Origin: CAYNFR01 sp964616755
Lineage (GTDB): Bacteria; Bacteroidota; Bacteroidia; Chitinophagales; Saprospiraceae
NCBI GenBank assembly: GCA_964616755.1
Contig: CAZTSI010000002.1
Span: forward strand, 95,251 to 159,250
Reading direction: 5' to 3'
Length of the DNA: 64,000 bases
Of the stretch, positions 34,557 to 43,709 are shown in pieces (within the stretch, counting starts at the first letter, position 1; each line of letters begins with the position of its first letter). The notes beneath the pieces are model-generated. The model made no database searches. It worked only from the letters and a program-made list of their open reading frames with translations, and was not told where the DNA came from. Made by a program: the position numbers and the translations under genes.

Positions 34557-35444
34557 CTACTGTGACAGTAGTTGTGCTACTTCTTGATCTAGGATAATAG
34601 GAGTTCCTCCATGTTTTGAGGCAGTCAATGCTCCAATCGCACAAGCGAATCGCAAGGAGTCGCTCTCATGATAGCTGTTCAATCTTTTTGAGATATAGGC
34701 TGCTAAGAATGCATCACCACTACCTACAGTATCTTTTACCAATACTTTAAAAACGTCTTGTTCCACGAATGTACCATTGCGATAACTTATTGCGCCTTTG
34801 CTCCCTAAAGTGACGATTATCGTGTCATAATTATATAATTCGTGCAGCAAAATGATCTGTTGACGTACGCTCTGATCAATTGACCCATTCCAAGTAGCAA
34901 TCATCGAGAGTTCAGCCTCATTCATTCGTAGAATATGTGCAGCATCAAGCATTCGCTCAATCGTGCTTCGTTCATAATGCCCGTCCCTAAGATTGATGTC
35001 GCAAATGGCGAGCGACGCATGATCTAACAGAGCAAACAATACTTCTCTAGATGCAGCGCTTCGCAATCCTAGACTGCTATATACAAAAGCCTTAGAGCCC
35101 TTGACCAAATCAATAGCCTCAGGGATTAATCGAATATCATCCCAAGCAACGGGCTTTACTATATCATAATGTGGCTCACCACCTTCGCCTACCAGTATGT
35201 TTACCACGCTTGTGGGAAGTACTTGGTGAACTTGAATTGCGGTAATAGGATTGCCTGTCCTTTGTACAAGCTCAAGTAATTCCGTGCCTAAGTGATCATT
35301 ACCTACACTAGAAATAACAGCAGCTGAAGTTGCTAAGGCATTCGATCGATTGACAATATTAAATGGAGCACCACCTGCCACTTTTTGACTTGGCAACATA
35401 TCCCAAAGTAGCTCACCGAAACAAACAAGATCGACAGATTTCAA
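34557..35444 (-). CDS. PfkB-family sugar kinase (fructokinase-like)
   Basis: A 295-residue ribokinase-fold enzyme that phosphorylates a sugar with ATP. N-terminal signature GELLWDMLP, substrate region VAGGAPFNIVNRSNAL, and the C-terminal PfkB signature DTVGSGDAFLAAY with the catalytic Asp. Closest in feel to fructokinases. Starts 11 bases after the thioredoxin-fold gene, so the two are probably co-transcribed. Confidence 0.88.
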   Translation of the reverse strand: MKSVDLVCFGELLWDMLPSQKVAGGAPFNIVNRSNALATSAAVISSVGNDHLGTELLELVQRTGNPITAIQVHQVLPTSVVNILVGEGGEPHYDIVKPVAWDDIRLIPEAIDLVKGSKAFVYSSLGLRSAASREVLFALLDHASLAICDINLRDGHYERSTIERMLDAAHILRMNEAELSMIATWNGSIDQSVRQQIILLHELYNYDTIIVTLGSKGAISYRNGTFVEQDVFKVLVKDTVGSGDAFLAAYISKRLNSYHESDSLRFACAIGALTASKHGGTPIILDQEVAQLLSQ

Positions 35445-35455
35445 TAGATCAACAA

Positions 35456-35956
35456 TTAAAGTACTTTTAATTCAGAAAGCAGTTGTTGTGGGGTCTTATA
35501 TCCTATAGAAATATTAATCCGCTCTAATTTCGAATTCATATAAACAATGGTCGGATAGCTCAATTGTCCATTCATCAACTCGGCCGCAAGCATATTAACA
35601 CCTGATCTCCCTTGTTTTACGTATTCATATGTTGTTCCTCGATATACCAAGGGTTCCTTTTGCTCGGCATTAAATTTGACCATAACAAAATGTTCATTCA
35701 AGTACTTAATAACCTCGGGGTCACTGAAGGTCTTTTGATCCATTACTTTGCACCACCCACACCAATCTGTGTACATATCTATCAGTACCTTTTTGTTACC
35801 CAAGTCCATTTTGTCGATGTCTTCAATCTTGTACCAACTTATTCCTTCAAAGGAAGATAAGATGGGTGTTATCGTGGGTTTCGCATCAGCATGTTTACAA
35901 GCATATGCCCCTAACATAAGTACTAAAGAGAAAAAAAGAGAATAAAACTGTTTCAT
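35456..35956 (-). CDS. Thioredoxin-fold lipoprotein-like protein (DsbD-gamma-like)
   Basis: A secreted thioredoxin-like protein. The preferred start is ATG at 35954-35956 (MKQFYSLFFSLVLML), which gives a clean signal sequence with a possible but imperfect lipobox (AYAC, Cys20); an upstream in-frame start at 35989 would bury it. The active site is DWCGWCKVMD (Cys66-Cys69), resembling the periplasmic C-terminal domain of DsbD and the thioredoxin_7 group. It likely reduces disulfides in exported proteins. Total about 166 residues. Confidence 0.82.
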   Translation of the reverse strand: MKQFYSLFFSLVLMLGAYACKHADAKPTITPILSSFEGISWYKIEDIDKMDLGNKKVLIDMYTDWCGWCKVMDQKTFSDPEVIKYLNEHFVMVKFNAEQKEPLVYRGTTYEYVKQGRSGVNMLAAELMNGQLSYPTIVYMNSKLERINISIGYKTPQQLLSELKVL

Positions 35957-36147
35957 ATCCTGCAAAGAGAATTTATAAAAGTGTTGCAATACGAACTATT
36001 TCTAACAATGAGGCACGTGTTGCTGATCTGAAAAAAATCTGCGGCCCTACTTGCTAGCTAAACTACCTTAATTAAACAAATACGAAAATACAAGGGTACT
36101 TAGTATGTTCATTCGACAATAAGTAAGGGAACAATTGTTTTGAAAAC

Positions 36148-37551
36148 TTAGTTTCGTTCGTGCGTCAGAGACAATTGCACCTTTTTCTCAAGCTCAAACA
36201 CCACTTCACGAAACAGAAGATCGGTATCCATTAGATCTTGCACTGTTTTGCAAGAGTATATTACTGTGCTATGATCTCTGCCGCCAAAATTATCGCCAAT
36301 AGCTTTGAGGGAACTATTCGTGTGGTTTTTAGCAAGATACATTGACAACTGACGAGCAATGACCACTTCTCTTTTTCTTGTACTGCTTTGCAACTTGTCT
36401 ATAGAAATATGCATATGATCAGCTACGAGTTGCTTGATACTATCGATAGTAATTTCGCGCGTAGCCCCTGTGACATAGTTTTGGACAACACTTTTGACTA
36501 AAGCTAAATCAATAGACTTGCCATTGAGCGAAGATTGTGCAATTAAAGAAATCAAAACTCCCTCCAACTCTCGCACGCTGTCTTTGACATTGAAGGATAT
36601 AAACTCCAACACATTTGTGTCAAGTTGAATATTTTCCTTTTCCATTTTGGCCATCAAGATTGCCATACGCGTCTCGAAGTCTGGAGATTGCAGATCGGCA
36701 GATAACCCCCATTTGAATCGAGATATCAATCGATCTTGAATACCTTCTAGTGCCTTGGGAGGAACATCCGACGTCAAGACGATTTGCTTGCCAACTTGGT
36801 GCAATTGGTTAAAAATATTGAAGAAAATTTCTTGCGTTTTTGCTTTTCCAGCGAGAAAATGAATGTCATCGACTATGAGTAGATCAATGGATAAATAGAA
36901 ATTCATCAAATCGTTTACACTGTTCTTCTTTATGGATTCGATAATTTGATTGGTAAACCGCTCTGTACTGATGTACAAAACATTCCGTTCAGGCATCGTT
37001 TCGAGCACCCTGTTGCCAATGGCATGAGCAAGATGCGTTTTGCCTAATCCCGTATCACCATAAATTACAAGTGGATTAAAAGCGGTGCCGCCGGGGTTCT
37101 TTGCTATCGCTAACCCAGCGCTACGAGGAAGCTTATTGCAGTCACCCTCAATAAAGCTATCGAATGTATACTTGGGATTTAATTGAGGTTGAACTCTGGT
37201 TCGCTTAATACCAGGAATAACGAAGGGATTTTGAATATTATCCGAAGAGTAAAATTGGCTGTCATTCGGATTGAGATGAAAAGTGGCATCTAGGTGATCG
37301 GGAACAACTATTTGGTATTCTAGCTGCCCCCCATCACCTAGCTCCTGTCGAATCGTTTTTTTGAGAAGGCCTACGTAATTTTCTTCTAGCCACTCGTAGA
37401 AGAAGTTATTGGGTACCTGAATGGTCAGATAATGTTCATGAAGGCGCACTGGCTTTATTGGCTCAAACCAAGTCTTGAAGCTTTGCGCATTGACATGCTT
37501 CTTTATGGTTTGGAGACAATTCTCCCATACCTGTACATGGTCTTTGATCAT
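36148..37551 (-). CDS. dnaA: DnaA, chromosomal replication initiator
   Basis: A 467-residue initiator ATPase. Domain I starts VWENCLQTIKKHVNAQSFKTWF, domain II is a short linker around 85-125, domain III carries Walker A GDTGLGKT (165-172) and Walker B LLIVDDIHFL, and domain IV has the DNA-binding signature GGRDHSTVIYSC. Normal length. No clear array of DnaA boxes flanks it, so the origin may be elsewhere, as happens in this phylum. Confidence 0.97.
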   Translation of the reverse strand: MIKDHVQVWENCLQTIKKHVNAQSFKTWFEPIKPVRLHEHYLTIQVPNNFFYEWLEENYVGLLKKTIRQELGDGGQLEYQIVVPDHLDATFHLNPNDSQFYSSDNIQNPFVIPGIKRTRVQPQLNPKYTFDSFIEGDCNKLPRSAGLAIAKNPGGTAFNPLVIYGDTGLGKTHLAHAIGNRVLETMPERNVLYISTERFTNQIIESIKKNSVNDLMNFYLSIDLLIVDDIHFLAGKAKTQEIFFNIFNQLHQVGKQIVLTSDVPPKALEGIQDRLISRFKWGLSADLQSPDFETRMAILMAKMEKENIQLDTNVLEFISFNVKDSVRELEGVLISLIAQSSLNGKSIDLALVKSVVQNYVTGATREITIDSIKQLVADHMHISIDKLQSSTRKREVVIARQLSMYLAKNHTNSSLKAIGDNFGGRDHSTVIYSCKTVQDLMDTDLLFREVVFELEKKVQLSLTHERN

Positions 37552-37830
37552 TCAAATGTTGTCTAACTCTTACAAAATCAAATCGGATGCGGTTCGGGAT
37601 TTACTAACTGAGAACAAATACTCTTGCCCGCTTGGCAAATATGGTGATTTAAATCCGAAACGATCAAGCACTGCGGTGGTAAAAATTATAAAAAAAAAAT
37701 TTTATCATATTATCCATCCTAATTTATTGTAAATCAATACATTACATAATCATTTTATTCTAAATTATAAGTCCTTGACGATAAAGAACTGCTCAAGAAA
37801 AATGACCCATTACAATGATCACTCCTACGT
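37552..37830. other. Upstream region of dnaA
   Basis: No gene seen. The stretch 37681-37770 is very AT-rich and contains one DnaA-box-like TTATCCATC. This is insufficient to call an origin. No good promoter for dnaA was recognised. Confidence 0.3.
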
Positions 37831-38742
37831 CTACTCAATCACTTGATTAGCCGATGACAAGTTTTTTCGCTTTTTCCCTTTTTCGAAAACGACATCGATC
37901 TGTCCCAACAAGATTCCTGCAAATCCTACCTGATTAATTATCACTGGCTCTCCTAATATATTTTTTTCAATAGCTGGTTCTTGCATAAATGTATGTGTAT
38001 GACCCCCAATGATCAAATCCGTATATCTCGTCTGCCCAGCCAAAACAACATCAGACACTTTGTTTTCTCGATATCTGTAACCGAGATGACTGAGGCAAAT
38101 AATATAGTCACATTTCTCGTCATATTTTAACATCCGCTCGATATAATTGGCTTTAACAATGGGATCTATATATTGTGTTTCGCCATACATAGATTTAGCT
38201 ACCAAACCATCCAATTCAATTCCTAAACCATAAACTCCTATGGTAATTGGGCCATATCGCTTGAGCTTATAAGGTTTAATCAATGGCTTCATGGGAGTAT
38301 TGTCCCAGTTATAATTGGTATTGATCAGATCAAAGCTAGCATGCTTCATTTGATCAGCTAAATTTTGGATTCCACCATCAAAATCATGATTTCCTACGGT
38401 GGCGATGTCGTATCCCAATTTAGACATCAGTTTAAATTCGAGTTCTCCGCCAAAAAGGTTAAAATAAGGTGTGCCTTGAAATATATCGCCGGCATCCAAG
38501 AGTAAAACATTATCTCGCTCAGACCTTATCTGATCAATAAGGCTCTTCCGCTTTGCCACACCCCCTTGTCCGGCGTTTCGGCTACCATCTTGAGGGAAGG
38601 GGTCTATCCTACTATGGACATCGTTAGTATGCAAGATACATAGACGCATAACATCTTCTTTATCGAACCCCAATGGCAAAGTACTCAAATATGCGCTGGC
38701 TGCAGCAAAGCTTGATTGCCTAAAAAAGTAACGTCTATTCAT
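37831..38742 (-). CDS. 5'-nucleotidase/UshA-type metallophosphatase domain, Tat-exported
   Basis: A 303-residue protein corresponding to the N-terminal catalytic domain of 5'-nucleotidases. The start MNRRYFFRQSSFAAASAYL is a twin-arginine signal. Metal ligands: HTNDVHSR, DAGDIFQG, GNHDFD and GGHTHTF. The C-terminal substrate-specificity domain is missing here and is encoded by the upstream neighbour, with which it overlaps 8 bases. Together they would form one periplasmic nucleotidase. Confidence 0.9.
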   Translation of the reverse strand: MNRRYFFRQSSFAAASAYLSTLPLGFDKEDVMRLCILHTNDVHSRIDPFPQDGSRNAGQGGVAKRKSLIDQIRSERDNVLLLDAGDIFQGTPYFNLFGGELEFKLMSKLGYDIATVGNHDFDGGIQNLADQMKHASFDLINTNYNWDNTPMKPLIKPYKLKRYGPITIGVYGLGIELDGLVAKSMYGETQYIDPIVKANYIERMLKYDEKCDYIICLSHLGYRYRENKVSDVVLAGQTRYTDLIIGGHTHTFMQEPAIEKNILGEPVIINQVGFAGILLGQIDVVFEKGKKRKNLSSANQVIE

Positions 38743-39478
38743 TGCTAAGCTTTATGATGCGTTTGTCCAAGGTAGCGGTTTGAATAATACCAGAGTCATT
38801 CTCTTTGGTGATATGTTCGATGAAGAGATCTCTAATTAACAGTCCTAAATCCATTCGAGGCTGCCCAATAAGAAAATCGCAATTGCTTCCTCCATTGGCC
38901 ACATAGTCAGGCACGGCAATGCGATATGTTCGATTTTTTAACGGTTCTTGGTTAATCATTATGTCAATGGCTCGATCCTCTTGGATTTTCAAATTCAGAT
39001 TCTTACTTATAGGCCAACCACCGTCGCCTGCAATATGATTGAGCAAAACATGCGTTACTGTCGAATCTAATTCAACAATCGCTACAAGATTGTCAAATGG
39101 CATTATTTCGAAAACCTCCCCAATCGTTATTGTTCCTGGGGCAAGCGAATTTACACGAACCCCACCTTGATTCTGAATAGCAAAATCAATCTTCTTATCT
39201 AATCTGTCATTCAACTCGTCAAAAATCATATCGGCCAGCCAATTGCCTAGTGTCGACTCAGGAGAACCTTTGTGAAGCATGATATCTAGCTGCCCTATAG
39301 TGATATTCATACGCGCATCCGCCTCAGTTCTGTAAGGTGCGATGATCGTCTCTATTTCTTGATCAGCAGTGACGTTGGTGTCTGATAAACGAACATTTTG
39401 TATAGTCTCGCTCGCCGTATAGCTGCTCTTGCAAGAAAGCAATAAACAAAAACTAAATAATAAACAACTGATTCTCAT
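38735..39478 (-). CDS. 5'-nucleotidase C-terminal domain lipoprotein
   Basis: A 247-residue lipoprotein (lipobox LLSC, Cys16) consisting of a 5'-nucleotidase C-terminal domain: GNWLADMIFDEL, NQGGVRVNSLAPGTITIGEVFEIMPFDN and YVANGGSNCDFL are family landmarks, including the substrate-stacking region. It overlaps the metallophosphatase gene by 8 bases and begins on the last base of the preceding gene. This is one half of an enzyme normally made as a single chain. Confidence 0.88.
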   Translation of the reverse strand: MRISCLLFSFCLLLSCKSSYTASETIQNVRLSDTNVTADQEIETIIAPYRTEADARMNITIGQLDIMLHKGSPESTLGNWLADMIFDELNDRLDKKIDFAIQNQGGVRVNSLAPGTITIGEVFEIMPFDNLVAIVELDSTVTHVLLNHIAGDGGWPISKNLNLKIQEDRAIDIMINQEPLKNRTYRIAVPDYVANGGSNCDFLIGQPRMDLGLLIRDLFIEHITKENDSGIIQTATLDKRIIKLSNE

Positions 39479-40002
39479 TAGTCAAATTGTAATGCAACCT
39501 CCTTATGTATGGCATCCTTTACCTTTTGCCCCATACTTCCTGACATTTGATCCGATGCGCTTAACAAGGTTTTAATAAAAACGTCCTTTGACAGACGTTC
39601 ACTTTCTATATTAGCTTTTTGTATAAGGTCTATAGTTTGGTCTCTCAGCAGACAGATCATCTGCCACAAACTTCGAGATACGTATATCTGTTGTGTTAAA
39701 TTATGCTCGAATTCTTTCTGTGCCGTCAAAATCAGTAAATTCTTAATAGCTACCCTATCGAGGTCGCTATGATTCGTGCGCAATAGCATCTGATCAATAC
39801 TCATCCGCTCACATAATAATAGCAGACGTTCATAGGCTTGAAGGCGGATACCTAGGGTCTCCCCCTTCTTAGAGTTGGCGTGCGCGAGGTAGTCTTTTTG
39901 GTATTGGGCGTTGAGAAAAAGTCTCACTAACCAAATAATAATAACGCCAACGGCCATTAGGGCAATTAGAAAAAAAATACCTTCGCTATTCACAGCATTC
40001 AT
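39478..40002 (-). CDS. Conserved bitopic membrane protein, function unknown
   Basis: A 174-residue protein with one N-terminal membrane helix (about 9-29) and a helical cytoplasmic domain (RLQAYERLLLLCERM, FEHNLTQQIYVS, VFIKTLLSASDQM). This combination is seen in uncharacterised Bacteroidota proteins. I recognise no enzymatic motif. It is the first gene of the unit with the split nucleotidase. Confidence 0.7.
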   Translation of the reverse strand: MNAVNSEGIFFLIALMAVGVIIIWLVRLFLNAQYQKDYLAHANSKKGETLGIRLQAYERLLLLCERMSIDQMLLRTNHSDLDRVAIKNLLILTAQKEFEHNLTQQIYVSRSLWQMICLLRDQTIDLIQKANIESERLSKDVFIKTLLSASDQMSGSMGQKVKDAIHKEVALQFD

Positions 40003-40071
40003 AGGTGGCGATACTAAAAACTATGAGGTAAAGGTAAAAGATTTAGGTATAGAACAATCGCGAATATGAAC

Positions 40072-40079
40072 TAACTTTG
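40072..40079 (+). promoter_or_regulatory. -7 element (TAACTTTG) for the IscA-type gene
   Basis: TAACTTTG fits TAnnTTTG, 36 bases before the ATG at 40116; an upstream ATTTA at 40051-40055 is a weak -33 candidate. Confidence 0.5.
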
Positions 40080-40115
40080 TGCTCCGAAGGTTAAAAGCAT
40101 AGAAAAATCATATTT

Positions 40116-40463
40116 ATGACAGATACAATCACTAAAAGTCCGGTGAGCATTACTCCTGCGGCTGTCAAACAATTGATACGAATTTTCGCAGAACAAAAGC
40201 TAGATGATAGCCATGGACTTCGCATTGGTGTTAAAGGTGGAGGATGTAGTGGTTTTTCATATGTGCTAGGGTTTGATGTCGCCAAAGAAAAAGACGAAGT
40301 ATTTGACCTTAATGGATTAAAGGTGTTGATGGAAAAATCGCACGGTATCTATCTACTCGGAATGGAGATCGGATGGCAAGAAGGTCTTGAAAATAGAGGG
40401 TTCACCTTTACCAATCCAAACGCAAAGGAAACCTGCGGCTGCGGAACAAGCTTTTCCGCTTAA
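40116..40463 (+). CDS. A-type iron-sulfur carrier (IscA/SufA/ErpA family)
   Basis: A 115-residue HesB-like protein that carries Fe-S clusters to target enzymes. The three ligand cysteines are all present: Cys44 in GGGCSGFSY and Cys107/Cys109 in the CGCGTSF ending. Which of the IscA, SufA or ErpA roles applies cannot be decided, as no other suf/isc genes are nearby. Single-gene unit. Confidence 0.93.
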   Translation: MTDTITKSPVSITPAAVKQLIRIFAEQKLDDSHGLRIGVKGGGCSGFSYVLGFDVAKEKDEVFDLNGLKVLMEKSHGIYLLGMEIGWQEGLENRGFTFTNPNAKETCGCGTSFSA

Positions 40464-40526
40464 CAGTTTGTAAATCCATTCTTATCTAATTGATTTTCAT
40501 TCTTGAGTGTTAAACGGCGGTTAATG

Positions 40527-40883
40527 TTAAAGTCTATTATACTGCTCTCTTTCGCGTTTCGTGAGTTTGCCGATAACAAGGTCATACGAATGATCAATTA
40601 ATTCTTTGAGCTTACTATCTTTCAAGTCACTCTCCAAATAAACGGTATTCCAGTGCTTCTTATTCATATGATATCCAGGTATCACCGCTTCGTATTTGTC
40701 GCGCAATAGGATGGCGAGCTCAGGCTCGCATTTCAAATTGACCGATGGTTCTTCTGTATCGAGTGACGTAAGCGCGAATAATTTGCCTAGTATCCTAAAC
40801 ACTAAGGTCGTCTCTCCAAACGGAAAATCTTCGGTCACCGCCTTTTTTGACAGGCAATAAGTTCTGAGTTCTTCTATATTCAT
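40527..40883 (-). CDS. MmcQ/YjbR-family protein
   Basis: A 118-residue CyaY-like fold protein of the MmcQ/YjbR family. Landmarks are FPFGETTLVFRILGKLFAL near the start, VNLKCEPELA and YHMNKKHWNTVYL. The family has a DNA-binding-like fold but no established function. It lies downstream of icd but is separated from it by a strong terminator, so it probably has its own promoter. Confidence 0.9.
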   Translation of the reverse strand: MNIEELRTYCLSKKAVTEDFPFGETTLVFRILGKLFALTSLDTEEPSVNLKCEPELAILLRDKYEAVIPGYHMNKKHWNTVYLESDLKDSKLKELIDHSYDLVIGKLTKREREQYNRL

Positions 40884-40896
40884 CAGGATCCAATTT

Positions 40897-40930
40897 AAAA
40901 AAAAACAGCGACCTACAGACGCAGATCGCT
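40897..40930 (-). terminator. Intrinsic terminator of icd
   Basis: On the minus strand AGCGATCT (40923-40930) and AGGTCGCT (40907-40914) pair over 8 bases with one G-T pair, followed by a long T tract (40897-40905). Confidence 0.85.
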
Positions 40931-40957
40931 ATTTTATAAAATTAGACGTACTTCACC

Positions 40958-42181
40958 TTACATATTCTTAATAATTTCTGAAGCAAATTCTGAGCACTTC
41001 AACTTGGTGGCTCCCTTCATTAATCGTTCGAAGTCATAGGTGACTCTCTTATTTTTGATAGCCCCTTTCAAGCCTTTTTCGATTAAGAGGCCAGCTTTTT
41101 TCCAGCCCATATATTCTAGCATCATTACGCCTGATAAAATAACAGAACTAGGATTGACCATATCCTTTCCAGCATATTTTGGTGCCGTACCGTGCGTAGC
41201 TTCGAAGATAGCCATTCCTGATGTATAATTGATATTTGCTCCTGGTGCAATGCCTATGCCCCCGACTATGGCTGCTAGTGCATCAGAAATATAATCACCA
41301 TTCAAATTGAGTGTAGCAATAACATCATATTCGGCAGGTCTGAGCAAAATTTGCTGCAAGAACGCATCAGCAATAACATCTTTGATAATTATTTGATGTC
41401 CCTTGTGGTTAATAACTTGCCATGGGCCACCTTCATAATCAACAGCGCCATAGGATTTTTTAGCTAAGTCATATCCCCACTCTTTAAACTTACCTTCTGT
41501 AAATTTCATGATATTCCCCTTATGCACCAAAGTGACAGAGGATCGCTTATTGGCTATGGCATAATCCAAAGCAGCTTTTACGAGTCGCTCTGTGCCCTCT
41601 AGTGAAACGGGCTTAATTCCTAGAGAAGCAGTTTTTGGGAATCGTATATTTTTGACCCCCATTTCATTGATGAAAAAATTCTTGACCTTTTCGTTTTCAG
41701 GTGTTCCGTGCAAGTATTCAATACCTGCATAGATGTCTTCTGTGTTTTCTCTGAAAATCGTCATATTGACCAATCCAGGTAGCTTGACGGGCGAAGGCAC
41801 TCCTCTATACCATTTTACTGGCCGCACGCAGGCATACAAATCTAATTTTTGACGTAGAGCCACATTCAGTGATCGGATACCTCCACCTACAGGAGTGGTT
41901 AATGGCCCCTTTATGGCTACCAAATGATCTTCTATTATCGTCAAGGTTTCTTCGGGCAGCCAATTTCCTGTCTTGTTAAAAGCCTTTTCGCCCGCTAAAA
42001 CTTCTGTCCAATGAATTTTTCTTTTGCCGTTGAATGCCTTTTCTACGGCAGCATCAAATACGCGTACCGATGCCGCCCATATATCCGCACCAATACCATC
42101 TCCTTCGATAAATGGAATAATAGGATTATCAGGCACTTGAAGCTTGCCGCGGCTCGACATAGATATTTTTTGACCACTCAT
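40958..42181 (-). CDS. icd: NADP-dependent isocitrate dehydrogenase
   Basis: A 407-residue TCA-cycle enzyme that oxidatively decarboxylates isocitrate to 2-oxoglutarate. Landmarks are IPFIEGDGIGADIW, the substrate loop FRENTEDIYAGIEY, NGDYISDALAA and EATHGTAPKYAGKD. The last is the nucleotide-binding motif of the prokaryotic icd type. Its own promoter (-7 TACATTTG at 42217-42224) and terminator suggest a single-gene unit. Confidence 0.96.
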   Translation of the reverse strand: MSGQKISMSSRGKLQVPDNPIIPFIEGDGIGADIWAASVRVFDAAVEKAFNGKRKIHWTEVLAGEKAFNKTGNWLPEETLTIIEDHLVAIKGPLTTPVGGGIRSLNVALRQKLDLYACVRPVKWYRGVPSPVKLPGLVNMTIFRENTEDIYAGIEYLHGTPENEKVKNFFINEMGVKNIRFPKTASLGIKPVSLEGTERLVKAALDYAIANKRSSVTLVHKGNIMKFTEGKFKEWGYDLAKKSYGAVDYEGGPWQVINHKGHQIIIKDVIADAFLQQILLRPAEYDVIATLNLNGDYISDALAAIVGGIGIAPGANINYTSGMAIFEATHGTAPKYAGKDMVNPSSVILSGVMMLEYMGWKKAGLLIEKGLKGAIKNKRVTYDFERLMKGATKLKCSEFASEIIKNM

Positions 42182-42216
42182 GTAAGAGATTTTTAAAGGA
42201 TGATTAATTTAAGGCG

Positions 42217-42224
42217 CAAATGTA
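42217..42224 (-). promoter_or_regulatory. -7 element (TACATTTG) for icd
   Basis: On the minus strand TACATTTG fits TAnnTTTG and gives a leader of about 29 bases. The -33 site is not clear. Confidence 0.5.
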
Positions 42225-42336
42225 CGAAAATGCCCAAATTCTGCGACACCCTTATCACAAAAGGACGTTAAAAAAGGTGAAGCCGTATAATCAACCCCAC
42301 CTTTCCTATGTAAAACTAGTTGAGATTTTGTATAGC

Positions 42337-43593
42337 TTATTGTATGATCCGCAATTCTATTCGTCTGTTTTGAGCTCTCCCTTCTTGTGTTTGATTATCA
42401 CCTATTGGGTCTGCACTACCAAAACCTGAAGCAACAATTCTTGCAGCATCAATGCCATTTTCGATAAGTGCACTACTTATAGATTCTGCTCTCGCCGCCG
42501 ATAAGGCGATGTTTGCACTCGAGTCACCCGTATTATCTGTATACCCCTCAATGGCAATTTTCACACTAGTGTAAGCTTTTAATATTGCCGCTAATTGTTC
42601 TACTTCCATGCGGCTATCCATATCTAAATCTGCTGAGCCAATAGCAAACGTAAGGTTTCGAAAGGTAAATTTATTATCGCTCCTCAAGCCACCTTTGATA
42701 AAGGTATTTAACTGATCACCAACGGATCCTGAGACAAATTGAATTCCGTCTAAGCTTGCCTTAGCCGCGGCATCTACAGTAACAAAGGCACTAATTAATG
42801 CCTCGCCTCTCAGTTCTATAGCCTTATTTGCCAACGCCTCAGATGTTGTGATTGCCCCAGTTGCCATAGTGGTGGCTGCCCCCGCCGACTTATGAATCGC
42901 ACCAACTCCGAAACTACATCCTTTTTTGCCGAGCCAACCAATAATCAAAAGCGCCAACAGCACTGGTAATAGCCATTTGATTAAATTGTTGACCCCCCTT
43001 TTTCCCAAGTCAAGTTCATTGTTGAGAGAACTTTTTGTCGCTTCTAGTAGATCGCCAAATCCTAGAACATTGATCACTCCATCTGGCAATTCACTTTTAA
43101 CATTTGCCTTTTGCAGTAGCAATAAATTAGAAAATCCAAAAGCGTCTAGGGCAAGACTCTTTACTTTACGTCCGATAGCGCCTACGATAAAGGGAGTGGC
43201 CAACTTAGCTAATGAATCTGCATGACCAGAGTTGAGTCCACTGCGCCTAGAAATTACATCAACCAAGCTAGTGATTTTGACATCGTCACCTAAAATAGTA
43301 CTTAGCATATCACCACCGCCAGCTATAATGTTCGAAATACCCGAATGGCCGCTCTCAAATATGCCAGATACTTCGTCTAAAATGCCATCGTCCACATTAT
43401 TTAGCATGCCAAAAACATCGGCAACTCCATCTTCAGACGATACTCTGTTTATAAATGCCCCAAGTATAGAGGGCATAATTCCCTTTAAAGCTGATTCCGT
43501 TTGTGTAATTGAGGCGTCCAAGAAACTAGCAGCAGGCTCTAAGAGTTGAGATGTTACGTCTGACTCCAGAACATCAAGCAAATTAATAGACAT
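42337..43593 (-). CDS. DUF937 and OmpA-domain protein
   Basis: A 418-residue protein with an N-terminal DUF937 region (about 1-170, glycine- and aspartate-rich helices), one membrane segment (about 207-225), and a C-terminal OmpA-like peptidoglycan-binding domain with IEGYTDNTGDSSAN and a closing RAQNRRIEL motif. There is no signal peptide, so DUF937 is predicted cytoplasmic and OmpA periplasmic, linking the inside of the cell to the wall. Function unknown. Confidence 0.85.
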   Translation of the reverse strand: MSINLLDVLESDVTSQLLEPAASFLDASITQTESALKGIMPSILGAFINRVSSEDGVADVFGMLNNVDDGILDEVSGIFESGHSGISNIIAGGGDMLSTILGDDVKITSLVDVISRRSGLNSGHADSLAKLATPFIVGAIGRKVKSLALDAFGFSNLLLLQKANVKSELPDGVINVLGFGDLLEATKSSLNNELDLGKRGVNNLIKWLLPVLLALLIIGWLGKKGCSFGVGAIHKSAGAATTMATGAITTSEALANKAIELRGEALISAFVTVDAAAKASLDGIQFVSGSVGDQLNTFIKGGLRSDNKFTFRNLTFAIGSADLDMDSRMEVEQLAAILKAYTSVKIAIEGYTDNTGDSSANIALSAARAESISSALIENGIDAARIVASGFGSADPIGDNQTQEGRAQNRRIELRIIQ

Positions 43594-43709
43594 AGTAGCG
43601 TTCGTTTTGATTAAAAGTACCTAAAAAAACTCGTTGCACAAATTTGGACGAAGAGCATTAAATAAGTCACATTAGCAATTAATTTTACCTTTACTCAAAA
43701 CCTCTTGCC

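Noticed and set aside
37552..37830. Possible oriC beside dnaA (AT-rich stretch, one TTATCCATC)
   Set aside because: Only one imperfect DnaA-box-like site; an origin needs several clustered boxes. Strand-skew analysis over the whole genome would be needed.
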